This document shows, piece by piece, positions 1 to 7,058 of a DNA stretch of 13,588 bases. Source of the DNA: Pseudomonadota bacterium (GTDB lineage Bacteria; Desulfobacterota; JADFVX01); the NCBI GenBank assembly GCA_015222755.1, contig JADFVX010000078.1, positions 1 through 13,588 on the forward strand, read 5' to 3'. Both the position numbers and the translations under genes were made by a program. The notes beneath the pieces are model-generated. The model had not been told where the DNA came from. It saw only the letters and a list, made by a program, of their open reading frames with translations, and searched no databases. Positions within the stretch are counted from its first letter, which is position 1, and each line of letters begins with the position of its first letter.

Positions 1-909
1 GACAAACCAAAAATCAAAAAAATAAGAGACCTCCCCTCTTCCCACCTTCTCGGTACGGGAACGGCCATGTGTGCGGGATGCGGTGGACTGGAGGCGGTAC
101 GTGAAATATACGACATCCTCGGAGAAAAAACCGTCTTCGTCAATGCCGCCGGATGCATGACCCTGCTCGCAATCTACCCCTTTACACCCTTCAGGGGTTC
201 CTGGCTATATACGGCCATGGCCTCAGCTCCGGCGGGTGCCCAGGGGGTGAGGGATGCCCTGGATATCCTTAAAGAAAAAAACAGGATCAATGAGGATGAA
301 GACCTGCAGGTGGTGGTCTTAACCGGTGACGGATCGGCCTACGGCATGGGACTTTCTGCCACATCAGGCGCAATTGAGCGGGATCTGGACTTTATATATG
401 TATGCTACGATAACGAGGGATACGGGAACACGGGGCAGCAGTTTTCAGGGGCAACTCCGCACGGGGCCAGGACATCTACAAGCAGGGGTGCACAGGGTTT
501 TAAGGGGGACAAAAAGGACCTTTTCTCCATCTGGGCGGCCCATAAACCGGCCTATGTGGCAACCGTAGTCGGCGCCGAACCGCTTGACCTTGCAAAGAAA
601 ATAGAGAAGGCAAAGGATATGAAAGGGCCAAGGATGATCATTGCCCTTTCCCCCTGCCCCACAGGTTGGGACTACGACCCGAAGGATTCCGTGGAGATCG
701 GCAAGCTGGCTGTAAAGACCGGCATCTGGCCACTGAAAGAGTATATCGACGGGAAGGTGGTGCACACCAAGGTGCCCAAGGAGCGCCTCCCAGTAGAGGA
801 ATACCTCAAAAAGCAGGGGCGCTTCGCACACTTGTTTGAACCAGATAGGAATGATAAGCTAATCGGCGAGATTCAAGCGAAGGTGGATGAATACTGGGAG
901 AAGGTCTAG
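1..909 (+). CDS. porB: 2-oxoacid:ferredoxin oxidoreductase, beta subunit (PorB-like), 5' end outside window
   Basis: This is the thiamine-diphosphate-binding beta subunit of a pyruvate or related 2-oxoacid:ferredoxin oxidoreductase, a cytoplasmic complex that oxidatively decarboxylates 2-oxoacids to acyl-CoA and reduces ferredoxin, or runs in reverse. The frame is open from base 1, so the first ATG (67) is internal; it lies inside the conserved N-terminal motif MCAGCGG. Counting from base 1 (302 codons), the expected four cluster-ligand cysteines are C24, C27, C52 and C219. The TPP motif starts with GDG at 109-111 and ends at the YDNEGYGNTG segment near 136-145. Members run about 300 residues, so little is missing. 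The alpha and other subunits would lie upstream. The stop TAG abuts an ATGAAC that looks like an old start of the aminotransferase found downstream at 2628. Substrate (pyruvate, branched or aromatic 2-oxoacid) cannot be decided; the family call is firm. Confidence 0.93.
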   Translation, partial: DKPKIKKIRDLPSSHLLGTGTAMCAGCGGLEAVREIYDILGEKTVFVNAAGCMTLLAIYPFTPFRGSWLYTAMASAPAGAQGVRDALDILKEKNRINEDEDLQVVVLTGDGSAYGMGLSATSGAIERDLDFIYVCYDNEGYGNTGQQFSGATPHGARTSTSRGAQGFKGDKKDLFSIWAAHKPAYVATVVGAEPLDLAKKIEKAKDMKGPRMIIALSPCPTGWDYDPKDSVEIGKLAVKTGIWPLKEYIDGKVVHTKVPKERLPVEEYLKKQGRFAHLFEPDRNDKLIGEIQAKVDEYWEKV

Positions 910-933
910 ATGAACGATAGAAGTGATATCCAT
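910..933 (+). pseudogene. Vestigial 5' end of an aminotransferase gene
   Basis: Directly after the porB stop, ATG AAC GAT AGA AGT GAT ATC CAT reads MNDRSDIH, resembling the start of the intact aminotransferase at 2628 (MNNIDQSN). Both ATGs directly abut a TAG stop, and both have a GGAGAA ribosome binding site at the same distance upstream. The likeness ends where the palindrome begins at 934; the frame then stops at 967-969. I infer that the aminotransferase once started here and was separated by the insert. The similarity is short, so this rests mainly on the matching layout of the two copies. Confidence 0.5.
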
Positions 934-996
934 GTAGGGTGGGCTGTGCCCACCACAAAAACATGCTGACAATACGATGGGCACAGCCCCCCCTAC
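934..996. repeat. GTAG...CTAC palindromic repeat (REPIN/MITE-like), copy 1
   Basis: A 19-base left arm (934-952, starting GTAGGGTGGGC) pairs with a 19-base right arm (978-996, ending CCCTAC) with one mismatch, around a 25-base spacer. GTAG at the foot of a palindrome is the tetranucleotide recognised by REP-associated tyrosine transposases (RAYT), and two inverted REPs form a REPIN. No RAYT gene is in the window. The element forms the left boundary of the inserted TIR-like gene and could also fold as an RNA hairpin between porB and that gene. Confidence 0.75.
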
Positions 997-1017
997 TACT
1001 ATTCACCAGGATCTTGA

Positions 1018-2502
1018 ATGAATCAAATTAAAATATTTTATTCATGGCAATCCGACCATCCAAATTCAACAAATCGCGGCTTTATTCAAAAAGCTCTTGA
1101 AAATGCTATAAAGAAAATTCAACTCGAAACACTTCAAACAGAAGTTATTATAGATCGTGACACAAAAGACGTCCCAGGCTCCCCAAATGTTGCCGATACA
1201 ATATTCAGCAAAATTGAACAGGCTGACATTTTTGTGTGTGACATCTCGATCGTTAATCCAGGTGCAAAAAGGCCGACTATTAACTCAAACGTTTTACTTG
1301 AACTCGGATATGCTTTGAAGGCTGTAACGCCGGAGAGGATTATTATGGTCATAAATACAGCATTTGGTGACCCCAAAACGCTGCCATTTGACCTTCTCTC
1401 TAAAAGATACGCACCATATCATTTAGCTAAAAAACCTGCGACCGAATTTCTCAGAAAAAGCATGAGTGAAAAGATGATGATGAGAACCGAAAAGTTTTTT
1501 TCGAAGTTCAAGGTGGCATCACCTAATGCCCGTATAATAGAGCGGAATAAACTTGCCAAGACACTCGAGGGTGCAATCCAACTAATATTGAGAGAAGTGA
1601 CTTTTTCAACAATTAGAAATAAGACTTGGCCATTGGATGGGAAAGCATTGGCAGTTGAAGGGCGTAAGGCGCTGGAGGTCGGTGATTATAAAAAAGCAAA
1701 AGAGGTGTTTTTTGTTTTGGTTAGCTTATCAGATAATGTTAGACATGAACTCTTTCTGCGGAAGCAAACCCCAATGCAAACAGCTACGCCATTTCAACAT
1801 GCGATGGAATTATTACATTCTATTATGCTTGATGATTTTAGCGCATTTTATGACATCTTACATGATTGCAGGAAACATGCATTAATAGGATACGAACCAT
1901 CTACTGCACTAAACAATTATGAAATGATTCCAGATAGGTCTCTGAATGTTCTCAGTGGAGTCCTATGTGCCTGTTGCATTTACACGGAACCGTCTGAAAA
2001 ACAATGGGCTGAAAAAATGATTATAGAAACACTCAGCAAAATATTAGTTGGCATTGGCTTTGCGTTACTCCAACGTGGTATCAAGTTGCCTGAACCAACC
2101 ACCCAAATTGTAATCGATTTGAGTACACAACGTACTATCACGAAAAATCAACCTCCAGAACACTTACTGCTAATTAGATTTATTAATCGTGTAGCACGAT
2201 TTCCAGAAGATCTATTTCAGCACGCAATCAGTAACATTAAATATGCTCAATTTTTCAATGAAGAACGTATTCTGGTCGACCCCAAAGTTGGAATCGAACT
2301 AGATGAAGCACTAAATCATATAAAAAGTTGGGCGGTTATTCCTTATTATGCGATTACAACACCTCTCTTTCTAAAAAATGAACACGATAGAAATGAATGT
2401 TTAAAGCAAGTTAAGCATAATGATACTTTTGGATCTCAAGCCGTTTCTCAAATTCGTAATATATTAATTGCGGAGCGGGAATGTTTGTTCCGAGTGAAAT
2501 AG
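1018..2502 (+). CDS. TIR-like nucleotide-binding domain protein, candidate antiphage effector
   Basis: A 494-residue protein. Residues 1 to about 135 form a TIR-like Rossmann domain: strand and motif KIFYSWQSD (5-13), RDTKDVPGSPNVA (47-59), ADIFVCDIS (69-77), then NSNVLLELGYAL (89-100) with E95 as candidate catalytic glutamate, and RIIMVIN (107-113). Related TIR-like domains in bacterial defence systems cleave NAD+ or bind nucleotides; that role is inferred here. The remaining 360 residues are mostly helical with one TPR-like stretch (about 210-236) and no family I recognise; in such proteins the C-terminal part often senses the trigger. The start ATG at 1018 has AGG(A) seven bases upstream. 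The gene is visibly more AT-rich, with different codon use, than porB and the aminotransferase, and it lies between two GTAG palindromes and two diverged copies of the porB/aminotransferase junction. This points to transfer. Other possibility: a housekeeping nucleoside-processing enzyme. Confidence 0.7.
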   Translation: MNQIKIFYSWQSDHPNSTNRGFIQKALENAIKKIQLETLQTEVIIDRDTKDVPGSPNVADTIFSKIEQADIFVCDISIVNPGAKRPTINSNVLLELGYALKAVTPERIIMVINTAFGDPKTLPFDLLSKRYAPYHLAKKPATEFLRKSMSEKMMMRTEKFFSKFKVASPNARIIERNKLAKTLEGAIQLILREVTFSTIRNKTWPLDGKALAVEGRKALEVGDYKKAKEVFFVLVSLSDNVRHELFLRKQTPMQTATPFQHAMELLHSIMLDDFSAFYDILHDCRKHALIGYEPSTALNNYEMIPDRSLNVLSGVLCACCIYTEPSEKQWAEKMIIETLSKILVGIGFALLQRGIKLPEPTTQIVIDLSTQRTITKNQPPEHLLLIRFINRVARFPEDLFQHAISNIKYAQFFNEERILVDPKVGIELDEALNHIKSWAVIPYYAITTPLFLKNEHDRNECLKQVKHNDTFGSQAVSQIRNILIAERECLFRVK

Positions 2503-2506
2503 ACCG

Positions 2507-2571
2507 GTAGGGCGCAATAACCGAAGGGCATTGCGCCGGATTAAATGATAATTATAGGTTGTACGCCCTAC
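2507..2571. repeat. GTAG...CTAC palindromic repeat (REPIN/MITE-like), copy 2
   Basis: Outer arms GTAGGGCG (2507-2514) and CGCCCTAC (2564-2571) are perfect complements. Inside, GGCGCAAT (2511-2518) pairs with ATTGCGCC (2530-2537), sharing bases with the outer arm, so two folds compete. It begins five bases after the stop of the TIR-like gene and ends exactly where the porB tail relic begins. It shares the GTAGGG/CCCTAC termini with the repeat at 934-996 but not its body, so it belongs to a different repeat family with the same foot. Confidence 0.7.
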
Positions 2572-2627
2572 ACAATCTGATTGTCGAGATTCAGGCTAAG
2601 GTGAACAGCTATTAGGAGAATACATAG
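2572..2627 (+). pseudogene. Displaced, diverged 3' end of porB
   Basis: From 2577 the frame reads LIVEIQAKVNSY, then TAG (2613-2615), ENT and TAG (2625-2627). The intact porB end (859-909) reads LIGEIQAKVDEYWEKV and stop. The two align without gaps at an offset of 1718 bases; over the first 64 or so bases about 70 percent match, and the tryptophan codon TGG has become TAG. Both are followed at once by ATGAAC. This is a nonfunctional relic carrying only the ribosome binding site AGGAGA (2614-2619) for the aminotransferase. It suggests that the end now on porB came with, or was copied during, the insertion. Confidence 0.65.
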
Positions 2628-3815
2628 ATGAACAATATAGACCAATCCAACTGGGTTTCCGGAAACGTCGCCGACATCACCCTTTCGGCCATCAAGAAGA
2701 TGGCCATGCTGAGTGCAAAGACAGAGGGCGCTGCCTCGCTGGCCTGGGGTCTCCCTTCCTTCAGAACACCTGAATATATCAGAAAAGGTACAGCTGAAAG
2801 GATGGAGACAGACCCTGAGGCGGGGATGTATGCCCTGCCCGATGGACTCAAGGAGCTGCGAGACCTCGTTGCCCAGCTCCATTTACGTGAGACAGGCGTA
2901 AGTGTCGATCCCGATAAAAATGTACTGATAACTGCAGGCAACATGCAGGGCCTCAATACGATGTTTCACGTCATAACAAATCCCGGTGATGAGGTAATAG
3001 TTACCGATCCGGGCTTCGCCTCTCACATAAACCAGATAAAGCTTTGCCGTGGTAATCCTGTCTTCTGGCGCCTGAATGAGGATAAAGGCTGGAATCTCGA
3101 TCTGAATCGTTTGCAGGCCCTCATTACGCCAAGGACAAAGGCGATAGTTCTCGTCTCCCCCTCTAATCCAACGGGAAAGATTTTTTCCAGGGAGGAACTC
3201 CTTGAAGTTGGGCGGATCGCAAAAAAGAACAATCTGCTGATACTGCTCGATGATCCCTACCGCTATTTTACCTATGAAAACAAGGACAAATATTTCAACC
3301 TTGCATCAGAAGAGGCATTGGCAGACCATATAGTTTACCTCTTCACCTTTTCCAAGTCCTTTGCCATGAGCGGCTGGCGGCTTGGCTACATGATCCTGCC
3401 TGGACACCTGAAGAAGGAGGCGTTGAAGGTACACGATGTCACAATGATATGTACGCCGAGGATTTCCCAGATCGCCGGGTCTGTTGCCCTGCAGGGGAAA
3501 ATGGATCACATCGTTGAATTTGAAGATATCCTCGCCTCCAGACGTGAGTTGATCCAGCAAAGGCTGGACAGGGTGCCCCATGTCTTCGAATATGTTGAAC
3601 CGGAAGGCGCCTATTATGTATTTCCAAGGATCAAGGCTGAGCACAAAGACTCTTTTGACTTCTGCCTGAGACTTTTGAGGGAGGCGAAGGTTGCCTTCAC
3701 CCCCGGCAGCGCCTTCGGCCCTTCCGGCGAGAACCACGTGAGGATGGCCTTTTGTGTCTCAGAAGACAATATAAATCTCGCATTTGACAGGATTGAAGGC
3801 TACTTTAAGCCCTAA
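2628..3815 (+). CDS. Class I/II pyridoxal-phosphate aminotransferase
   Basis: A cytoplasmic fold-type I aminotransferase of 395 residues, the usual size of the aspartate aminotransferase superfamily. Visible landmarks: SPSNPTG at 177-183 (N180 contacts the PLP ring), LLDDPYRYF at 206-214 (aspartate and tyrosine of the cofactor site), FTFSKSFAMSGWRLGY at 239-254 with K243 as the Schiff-base lysine and R251 as phosphate contact, and R372 in NHVRMAF as the likely substrate carboxylate arginine. The start is fixed by AGGAGA eight bases before ATG 2628. Its original position directly after porB suggests that the enzyme makes or uses the 2-oxoacid handled by the oxidoreductase. Amino-donor specificity (alanine, aspartate, aromatic or branched) cannot be read from sequence. 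It is complete and shows no odd changes. Confidence 0.92.
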   Translation: MNNIDQSNWVSGNVADITLSAIKKMAMLSAKTEGAASLAWGLPSFRTPEYIRKGTAERMETDPEAGMYALPDGLKELRDLVAQLHLRETGVSVDPDKNVLITAGNMQGLNTMFHVITNPGDEVIVTDPGFASHINQIKLCRGNPVFWRLNEDKGWNLDLNRLQALITPRTKAIVLVSPSNPTGKIFSREELLEVGRIAKKNNLLILLDDPYRYFTYENKDKYFNLASEEALADHIVYLFTFSKSFAMSGWRLGYMILPGHLKKEALKVHDVTMICTPRISQIAGSVALQGKMDHIVEFEDILASRRELIQQRLDRVPHVFEYVEPEGAYYVFPRIKAEHKDSFDFCLRLLREAKVAFTPGSAFGPSGENHVRMAFCVSEDNINLAFDRIEGYFKP

Positions 3816-3842
3816 TCGTGGGGGCTGAAAAAGTGCCTTATT

Positions 3843-3971
3843 GTAGTCTTTGCGAGGAGCATCAGCGACGCGGTGCCCTGAGCGATAGCGAGGAAATACT
3901 CTTGGGGTGCAATCTATAAGTGCTTGATTTATATAGAACCGAGATTGCCACGCTACGCTCGCAATGACTAC
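3843..3971. repeat. GTAG...CTAC palindromic repeat (REPIN/MITE-like), copy 3
   Basis: The left foot GTAGTCTTTGCGAG (3843-3856) is complementary to the right foot CTCGCAATGACTAC (3958-3971) with one mismatch. The right half is itself a small palindrome (ATTGC/GCAAT around GAGCGTAGCGTG, read on the - strand). The left half carries the related GAGGAGC...GCGACGCGG stretch and an extra segment. The GCGAGCGTAGCGTGGCAATCT type of motif is common in repeats of environmental bacteria. It lies between the convergent aminotransferase and HAD genes; I see no clear intrinsic terminator there, so the repeat may serve that purpose. Confidence 0.7.
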
Positions 3972-4045
3972 CTTATGTTTTTTTCAACAGCTCCATCGCT
4001 CACACACCATTCTTTAGATCAGATCTTTCTATGGAATTCCTTGGC

Positions 4046-4831
4046 TCAGGGACTGTTCTGCTCCCACCACGCCGGCAGGTCACTGATCGATTCCAGCACT
4101 GCATCCGGATGAGTAGATCCATCCAGATCACTTGGCAGAAATTTCCCTGTTCTCACCAGAATACCCCTGAGCCCTGCATCCTGTGCACCTTTGACATCCC
4201 CACAAATATCGTCGCCTATCATGATAGTATCTTCTGCATCCACACCGAGCATTTTAAGGGCCTCCTGAAAAAAGGCCTTTGAAGGCTTGCCAAGGACAAT
4301 CGCCTCACAAGCTGCAGCATGTTCCAGCGCCTTTACAAAAGGGGCAACATCGAGACGCAGACCATCCTCCGCCCGCCAATAACGCGTCATTCCGAGGGCG
4401 ATCAGTGGGGGCTGAGGGCTGTCCATCAAAAGGCGAAAGGCGCGATTGAGCCTTGGAAAATCCCACCCCTCACCGAGGTCGCCAAGGACTACAGCAGCGG
4501 CACCGCTCTCCTGGTGAGCGGGAAGCTGAGGGATATTTTCAAACTCCTCCATCGTGGCCGAAGGCATAAAGAGGGCAGCAGGGCCCGAAACCTGTCTCTT
4601 TAACCAACAGGAAGCTGCAACTACAGGCGTCAGTATCCGATCCTCATCGGCCTCAATTCCCATTGATGCGAGTTTTTTACAGATTGCCCTCCTTGGACGG
4701 GACGTTGTGTTTGTAACAAAGAGCTGCGGTATCCGGCTCTCTTTCAGCCATTCAAGTACAGCAGCAGCACCCGGGATAGCTTCATCACCCTGGTACAGTA
4801 CACCGTCAAGATCGATTAAAATCCCTCGCAT
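4046..4831 (-). CDS. HAD-IIA family phosphatase (LHPP/HDHD2-like)
   Basis: A 261-residue haloacid-dehalogenase-superfamily hydrolase, subclass IIA, expected to remove phosphate from a small molecule or phospho-amino acid in the cytoplasm. Motif I is DLDGVLY with nucleophile D7 and acid/base D9; motif II is FVTNTT (T40); motif III is the lysine in GKPSK (K182); motif IV is MIGDDICGD (D207, D208, D212). The C2-type cap lies between motifs II and III (about 60-175). It resembles bacterial relatives of human LHPP and HDHD2; the substrate is unknown. On the - strand, GGAG (4847-4844) lies about 12 bases before ATG 4831. The gene is convergent with the aminotransferase and divergent from the PEBP gene. 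Confidence 0.9.
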   Translation of the reverse strand: MRGILIDLDGVLYQGDEAIPGAAAVLEWLKESRIPQLFVTNTTSRPRRAICKKLASMGIEADEDRILTPVVAASCWLKRQVSGPAALFMPSATMEEFENIPQLPAHQESGAAAVVLGDLGEGWDFPRLNRAFRLLMDSPQPPLIALGMTRYWRAEDGLRLDVAPFVKALEHAAACEAIVLGKPSKAFFQEALKMLGVDAEDTIMIGDDICGDVKGAQDAGLRGILVRTGKFLPSDLDGSTHPDAVLESISDLPAWWEQNSP

Positions 4832-4872
4832 TTTTTAACATATCTCCGTAAAATTAAGCATAACCGAATAAG

Positions 4873-4900
4873 TTGCCAAACTTCAATAATGCAGTATACT
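4873..4900 (+). promoter_or_regulatory. Sigma-70-type promoter for the PEBP/CapA genes
   Basis: TTGCCA (4873-4878) and TATACT (4895-4900) are separated by 16 bases, close to the TTGACA/TATAAT consensus. Transcription would begin near 4907, giving a leader of about 14 bases that includes the AAGG (4915-4918 region) before ATG 4921. The -10 box is one base from consensus. Prediction by eye only. Confidence 0.55.
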
Positions 4901-4920
4901 TTAGAACAAGATAAAGGATT

Positions 4921-5502
4921 ATGAAGAAACTGGCAATATATTGGAAATTAATTCCCGCTTTTCTGTCCATGGCAGCACTCATGGTCAGCCTCACTATCCC
5001 GATGATAAGCAGGGCGGAGGAGAAGATGGCACTTACACTCAGATCAGGAGCGTTCTCAGATGGGGGCAAGATCCCTGCCATATACACCTGTGAAGGGAGA
5101 GACATCGCTCCTCCCCTGGAATGGAGTGGTGTCCCTGAGCAGGCCCGCAGCCTGGTTCTTATCTTGGATGATCCCGATGCGCCCGATCCGAAGGCCCCAA
5201 AGATGACATGGGTACATTGGGTTCTATACAATATGCCAAGCAACTCATCAGGCCTTCCCGAAGGCGCCCTTTCAAAAGACCTGCCTCCCGGGACGGAAGA
5301 GGGTCTGAATGACTGGAAAAAACCCGGTTACGGCGGCCCATGCCCTCCCATCGGCCGTCACCGTTATTTCCACAAGCTATATGCCCTGGATACGGTACTG
5401 AAGGGAATGAACAGGCCAAACAAGGCAGATATTGAGGCTGCCATGAAAGGGCACGTTATTGCCAAAACAGAGCTTGTCGGAACCTACGAGAAATCCAGGT
5501 AG
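4921..5502 (+). CDS. Exported PEBP / YbhB-YbcL family protein
   Basis: A 193-residue phosphatidylethanolamine-binding-protein family member of the bacterial YbhB/YbcL kind. Landmarks: DDPDAP (83-88), HWVLYNMP (99-106) and the C-terminal YGGPCPPIGRHRYFHKLYALD region, which line the anion-binding pocket of the family. Residues 1-31 form a signal peptide: MKK, a hydrophobic core and a cleavage region ending SRA/E, so the product is probably periplasmic. There is a second possible start at M36 (ATG 5026), preceded by GGAGGAG (5016-5022), which would give a cytosolic form that begins exactly at the conserved domain (MALTLRS). The ligand and role of these bacterial proteins are not settled. CapA follows about 40 bases later in the same direction, probably co-transcribed. 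Confidence 0.9.
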   Translation: MKKLAIYWKLIPAFLSMAALMVSLTIPMISRAEEKMALTLRSGAFSDGGKIPAIYTCEGRDIAPPLEWSGVPEQARSLVLILDDPDAPDPKAPKMTWVHWVLYNMPSNSSGLPEGALSKDLPPGTEEGLNDWKKPGYGGPCPPIGRHRYFHKLYALDTVLKGMNRPNKADIEAAMKGHVIAKTELVGTYEKSR

Positions 5503-5542
5503 CGGCAGGCTCACGGATTCGCTTCTTATCAAGGTTGCTCCT

Positions 5543-6763
5543 ATGGGCTACAAACCTCTTCATTGCGGGCTCGCCGCTCTATTCATTTTCAAATCAATGA
5601 CAATGCCGCTATACGCCAAAGAAATGACAGGTGAGAAACAGACAGCAAAAAAAACAGCTCCCATCACACTCTTCCTGACGGGTGACGTCATGACCGGCAG
5701 GGGCATCGATCAGGCACTCCCTAATCCAGGCGATCCCCGTATATACGAGCCCTATGTGAGGGACGCCCGGAGATACGTGGAGATCGCCGAGGAAGTGAAC
5801 GGCCCGATCAAGCGGCCTGTAGACTGGCCTTACATCTGGGGACTTACTCTGGATGAACTTAAGCGGGCAAAGCCGGATGTTAAGATCATCAACCTGGAGA
5901 CTGCCATAACAAAGAGCGATGACTACTGGCGCGGGAAGGGGATAAACTACAGGATGCACCCCGGGAACATACCTGCTATCAAGTCGGCCGGGATAGATGT
6001 TTCTGTGCTTGCAAACAACCATGTGCTCGACTGGGGATATACGGGCCTTGAAGAAACCTTGGAGACACTTAAGAAGGCGAATATAAAATATGCCGGGGCG
6101 GGTCGGAACCTGAAAGAGGCGGAAGCTCCGGCAGTGATCGAGGTTGAAGGGAAAGGTAGAGTGATTATCTTTTCATACGGATTGGGAACAAGCGGAATCC
6201 CTGTAAGTTGGGCCGCTTCGGGAAAGAAGGCTGGTGTAAATCTGTTAAAAGAGCCGTCTGATAAAGCAGTCCGACAGATCAAAGCTAGTGTTGAGAAGAT
6301 GAAACAAGAGGGCGATGTCGTTATTGCCTCTATTCACTGGGGAGGAAACTGGGGTTATCATATTCCTTCTGAGGAGAGGGGGCTTGCCCACAAACTGATT
6401 GATGACACAGGTGTTGATGTGATTTATGGCCATTCATCTCACCATGTAAAAGGGATAGAGGTTTATAAAGGCAAACTTATTATCTACGGTTGCGGTGACT
6501 TCCTGACCGACTATGAAGGTATCAGTGGCCATGAAGAGTTCAGGGATGATCTGGGACTGATGTATTTTGCGAGTGTAGACCCGTCGACAGGTATGCTTGT
6601 ACAGCTACAGATGATACCCACACAGGTTAAACATTTCAAGGTGAACCGGGCATCGGTGGCCGATGTGCTGTGGCTAAAAGACACCTTGAATAGAGAAGGT
6701 AAAAAGTTTGGGACCCAAGTGGAGTTAAATAAGGGAGGCAATTTTGCACTGCAATGGGATTGA
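5543..6763 (+). CDS. CapA-type protein (poly-gamma-glutamate/capsule family, metallophosphatase-like)
   Basis: A 406-residue CapA/PgsA-family protein with a calcineurin-like metallophosphatase fold. Motifs in order: LTGDVMTGRG (about 45-54), NLETAIT, LANNHVLDWGYTG, IHWGGNW, YGHSSHHVKG and IIYGCGDF, which carry the expected metal-binding D, N, E and H residues. I choose ATG 5543 because AAGG (5531-5534) lies eight bases upstream and the product then begins with a signal-peptide-like segment (basic start, hydrophobic GLAALFIF, cleavage near LYA/KE). A longer frame from ATG 5459 would overlap the PEBP gene by 44 bases and bury the signal. CapA proteins of Bacillus are involved in poly-gamma-glutamate export, but most family members outside capB/capC operons, like this one, have no known substrate. 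No capB or capC is present here. Confidence 0.87.
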   Translation: MGYKPLHCGLAALFIFKSMTMPLYAKEMTGEKQTAKKTAPITLFLTGDVMTGRGIDQALPNPGDPRIYEPYVRDARRYVEIAEEVNGPIKRPVDWPYIWGLTLDELKRAKPDVKIINLETAITKSDDYWRGKGINYRMHPGNIPAIKSAGIDVSVLANNHVLDWGYTGLEETLETLKKANIKYAGAGRNLKEAEAPAVIEVEGKGRVIIFSYGLGTSGIPVSWAASGKKAGVNLLKEPSDKAVRQIKASVEKMKQEGDVVIASIHWGGNWGYHIPSEERGLAHKLIDDTGVDVIYGHSSHHVKGIEVYKGKLIIYGCGDFLTDYEGISGHEEFRDDLGLMYFASVDPSTGMLVQLQMIPTQVKHFKVNRASVADVLWLKDTLNREGKKFGTQVELNKGGNFALQWD

Positions 6764-7058
6764 TTCTCAGTGCTGATATGGGACACTGAAAAAACAGGAG
6801 AGCTTTGAGTGGCAATAAAAGATTACCCGGTCCTCGCTCAACCAATCCGTTCTCTCCCGTATGCGTCCGGAAGGGATTCTGGGGGGATCAACCCCACGGA
6901 TGGGCCTAACATCTGCTAGTGTAAGACCGGGTAATCAAACTATCAAATATTTTAAACTGCTGCCTGATTTTAGTTTAGCAGATGATTCTATAAATGCAAG
7001 TATACACAAAGACTTTTCAGGCAATTATCTCATGATAAAAGTAAACAGCAGCTTCGTC
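6764..7058. other. Gene-free stretch with two inverted repeats
   Basis: Between the CapA gene and the convergent zinc-ribbon gene. It holds the stem-closed element at 6821-6936 (separate entry) and a second inverted repeat, TGCCTGA (6961-6967) with TCAGGCA (7017-7023), around an AT-rich 49-base loop. A weak hairpin TCAGTG/CACTGA lies just after the CapA stop but has no T-run on the + strand. A long + strand reading frame enters here from 6861 but is antisense to the conserved - strand gene and looks spurious. Confidence 0.6.
6821..6936. ncRNA. Possible structured RNA/DNA element closed by a perfect 12-bp stem
   Basis: GATTACCCGGTC (6821-6832) and GACCGGGTAATC (6925-6936) are perfect complements. 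Inside, ATCCGT (6845-6850) pairs with ACGGAT (6896-6901), continued by CC (6842-6843) with GG (6903-6904); TCCC (6855-6858) pairs with GGGA (6873-6876); and a G-run (6881-6886) pairs with CCCC (6892-6895). This nested layout is that of a folded RNA about 116 bases long or a MITE-like element. I recognise no known riboswitch, 6S, SRP or tmRNA motif. Strand cannot be set, and no reverse transcriptase lies nearby to make it a retron. Confidence 0.35.

Noticed and set aside
445..831. - strand reading frame inside porB
   Set aside because: The + strand frame holds all PorB motifs; this is a shadow frame.
3924..4112. Small + strand reading frame of 62 codons
   Set aside because: It is built from the GTAG...CTAC repeat and the antisense of the HAD gene end.
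5459..5542. Upstream extension of the CapA gene
   Set aside because: It overlaps the PEBP gene by 44 bases and places a polar segment before the signal peptide; ATG 5543 has its own ribosome binding site.
6766..6790. Terminator after the CapA gene
   Set aside because: The TCAGTG/CACTGA stem is short and AT-leaning and is followed by an A-run, not a T-run, on the + strand.
6821..6936. Retron-like a1/a2 inverted repeats
   Set aside because: A 12-bp flanking stem around a structured core fits the outline, but no reverse transcriptase gene lies in the window.
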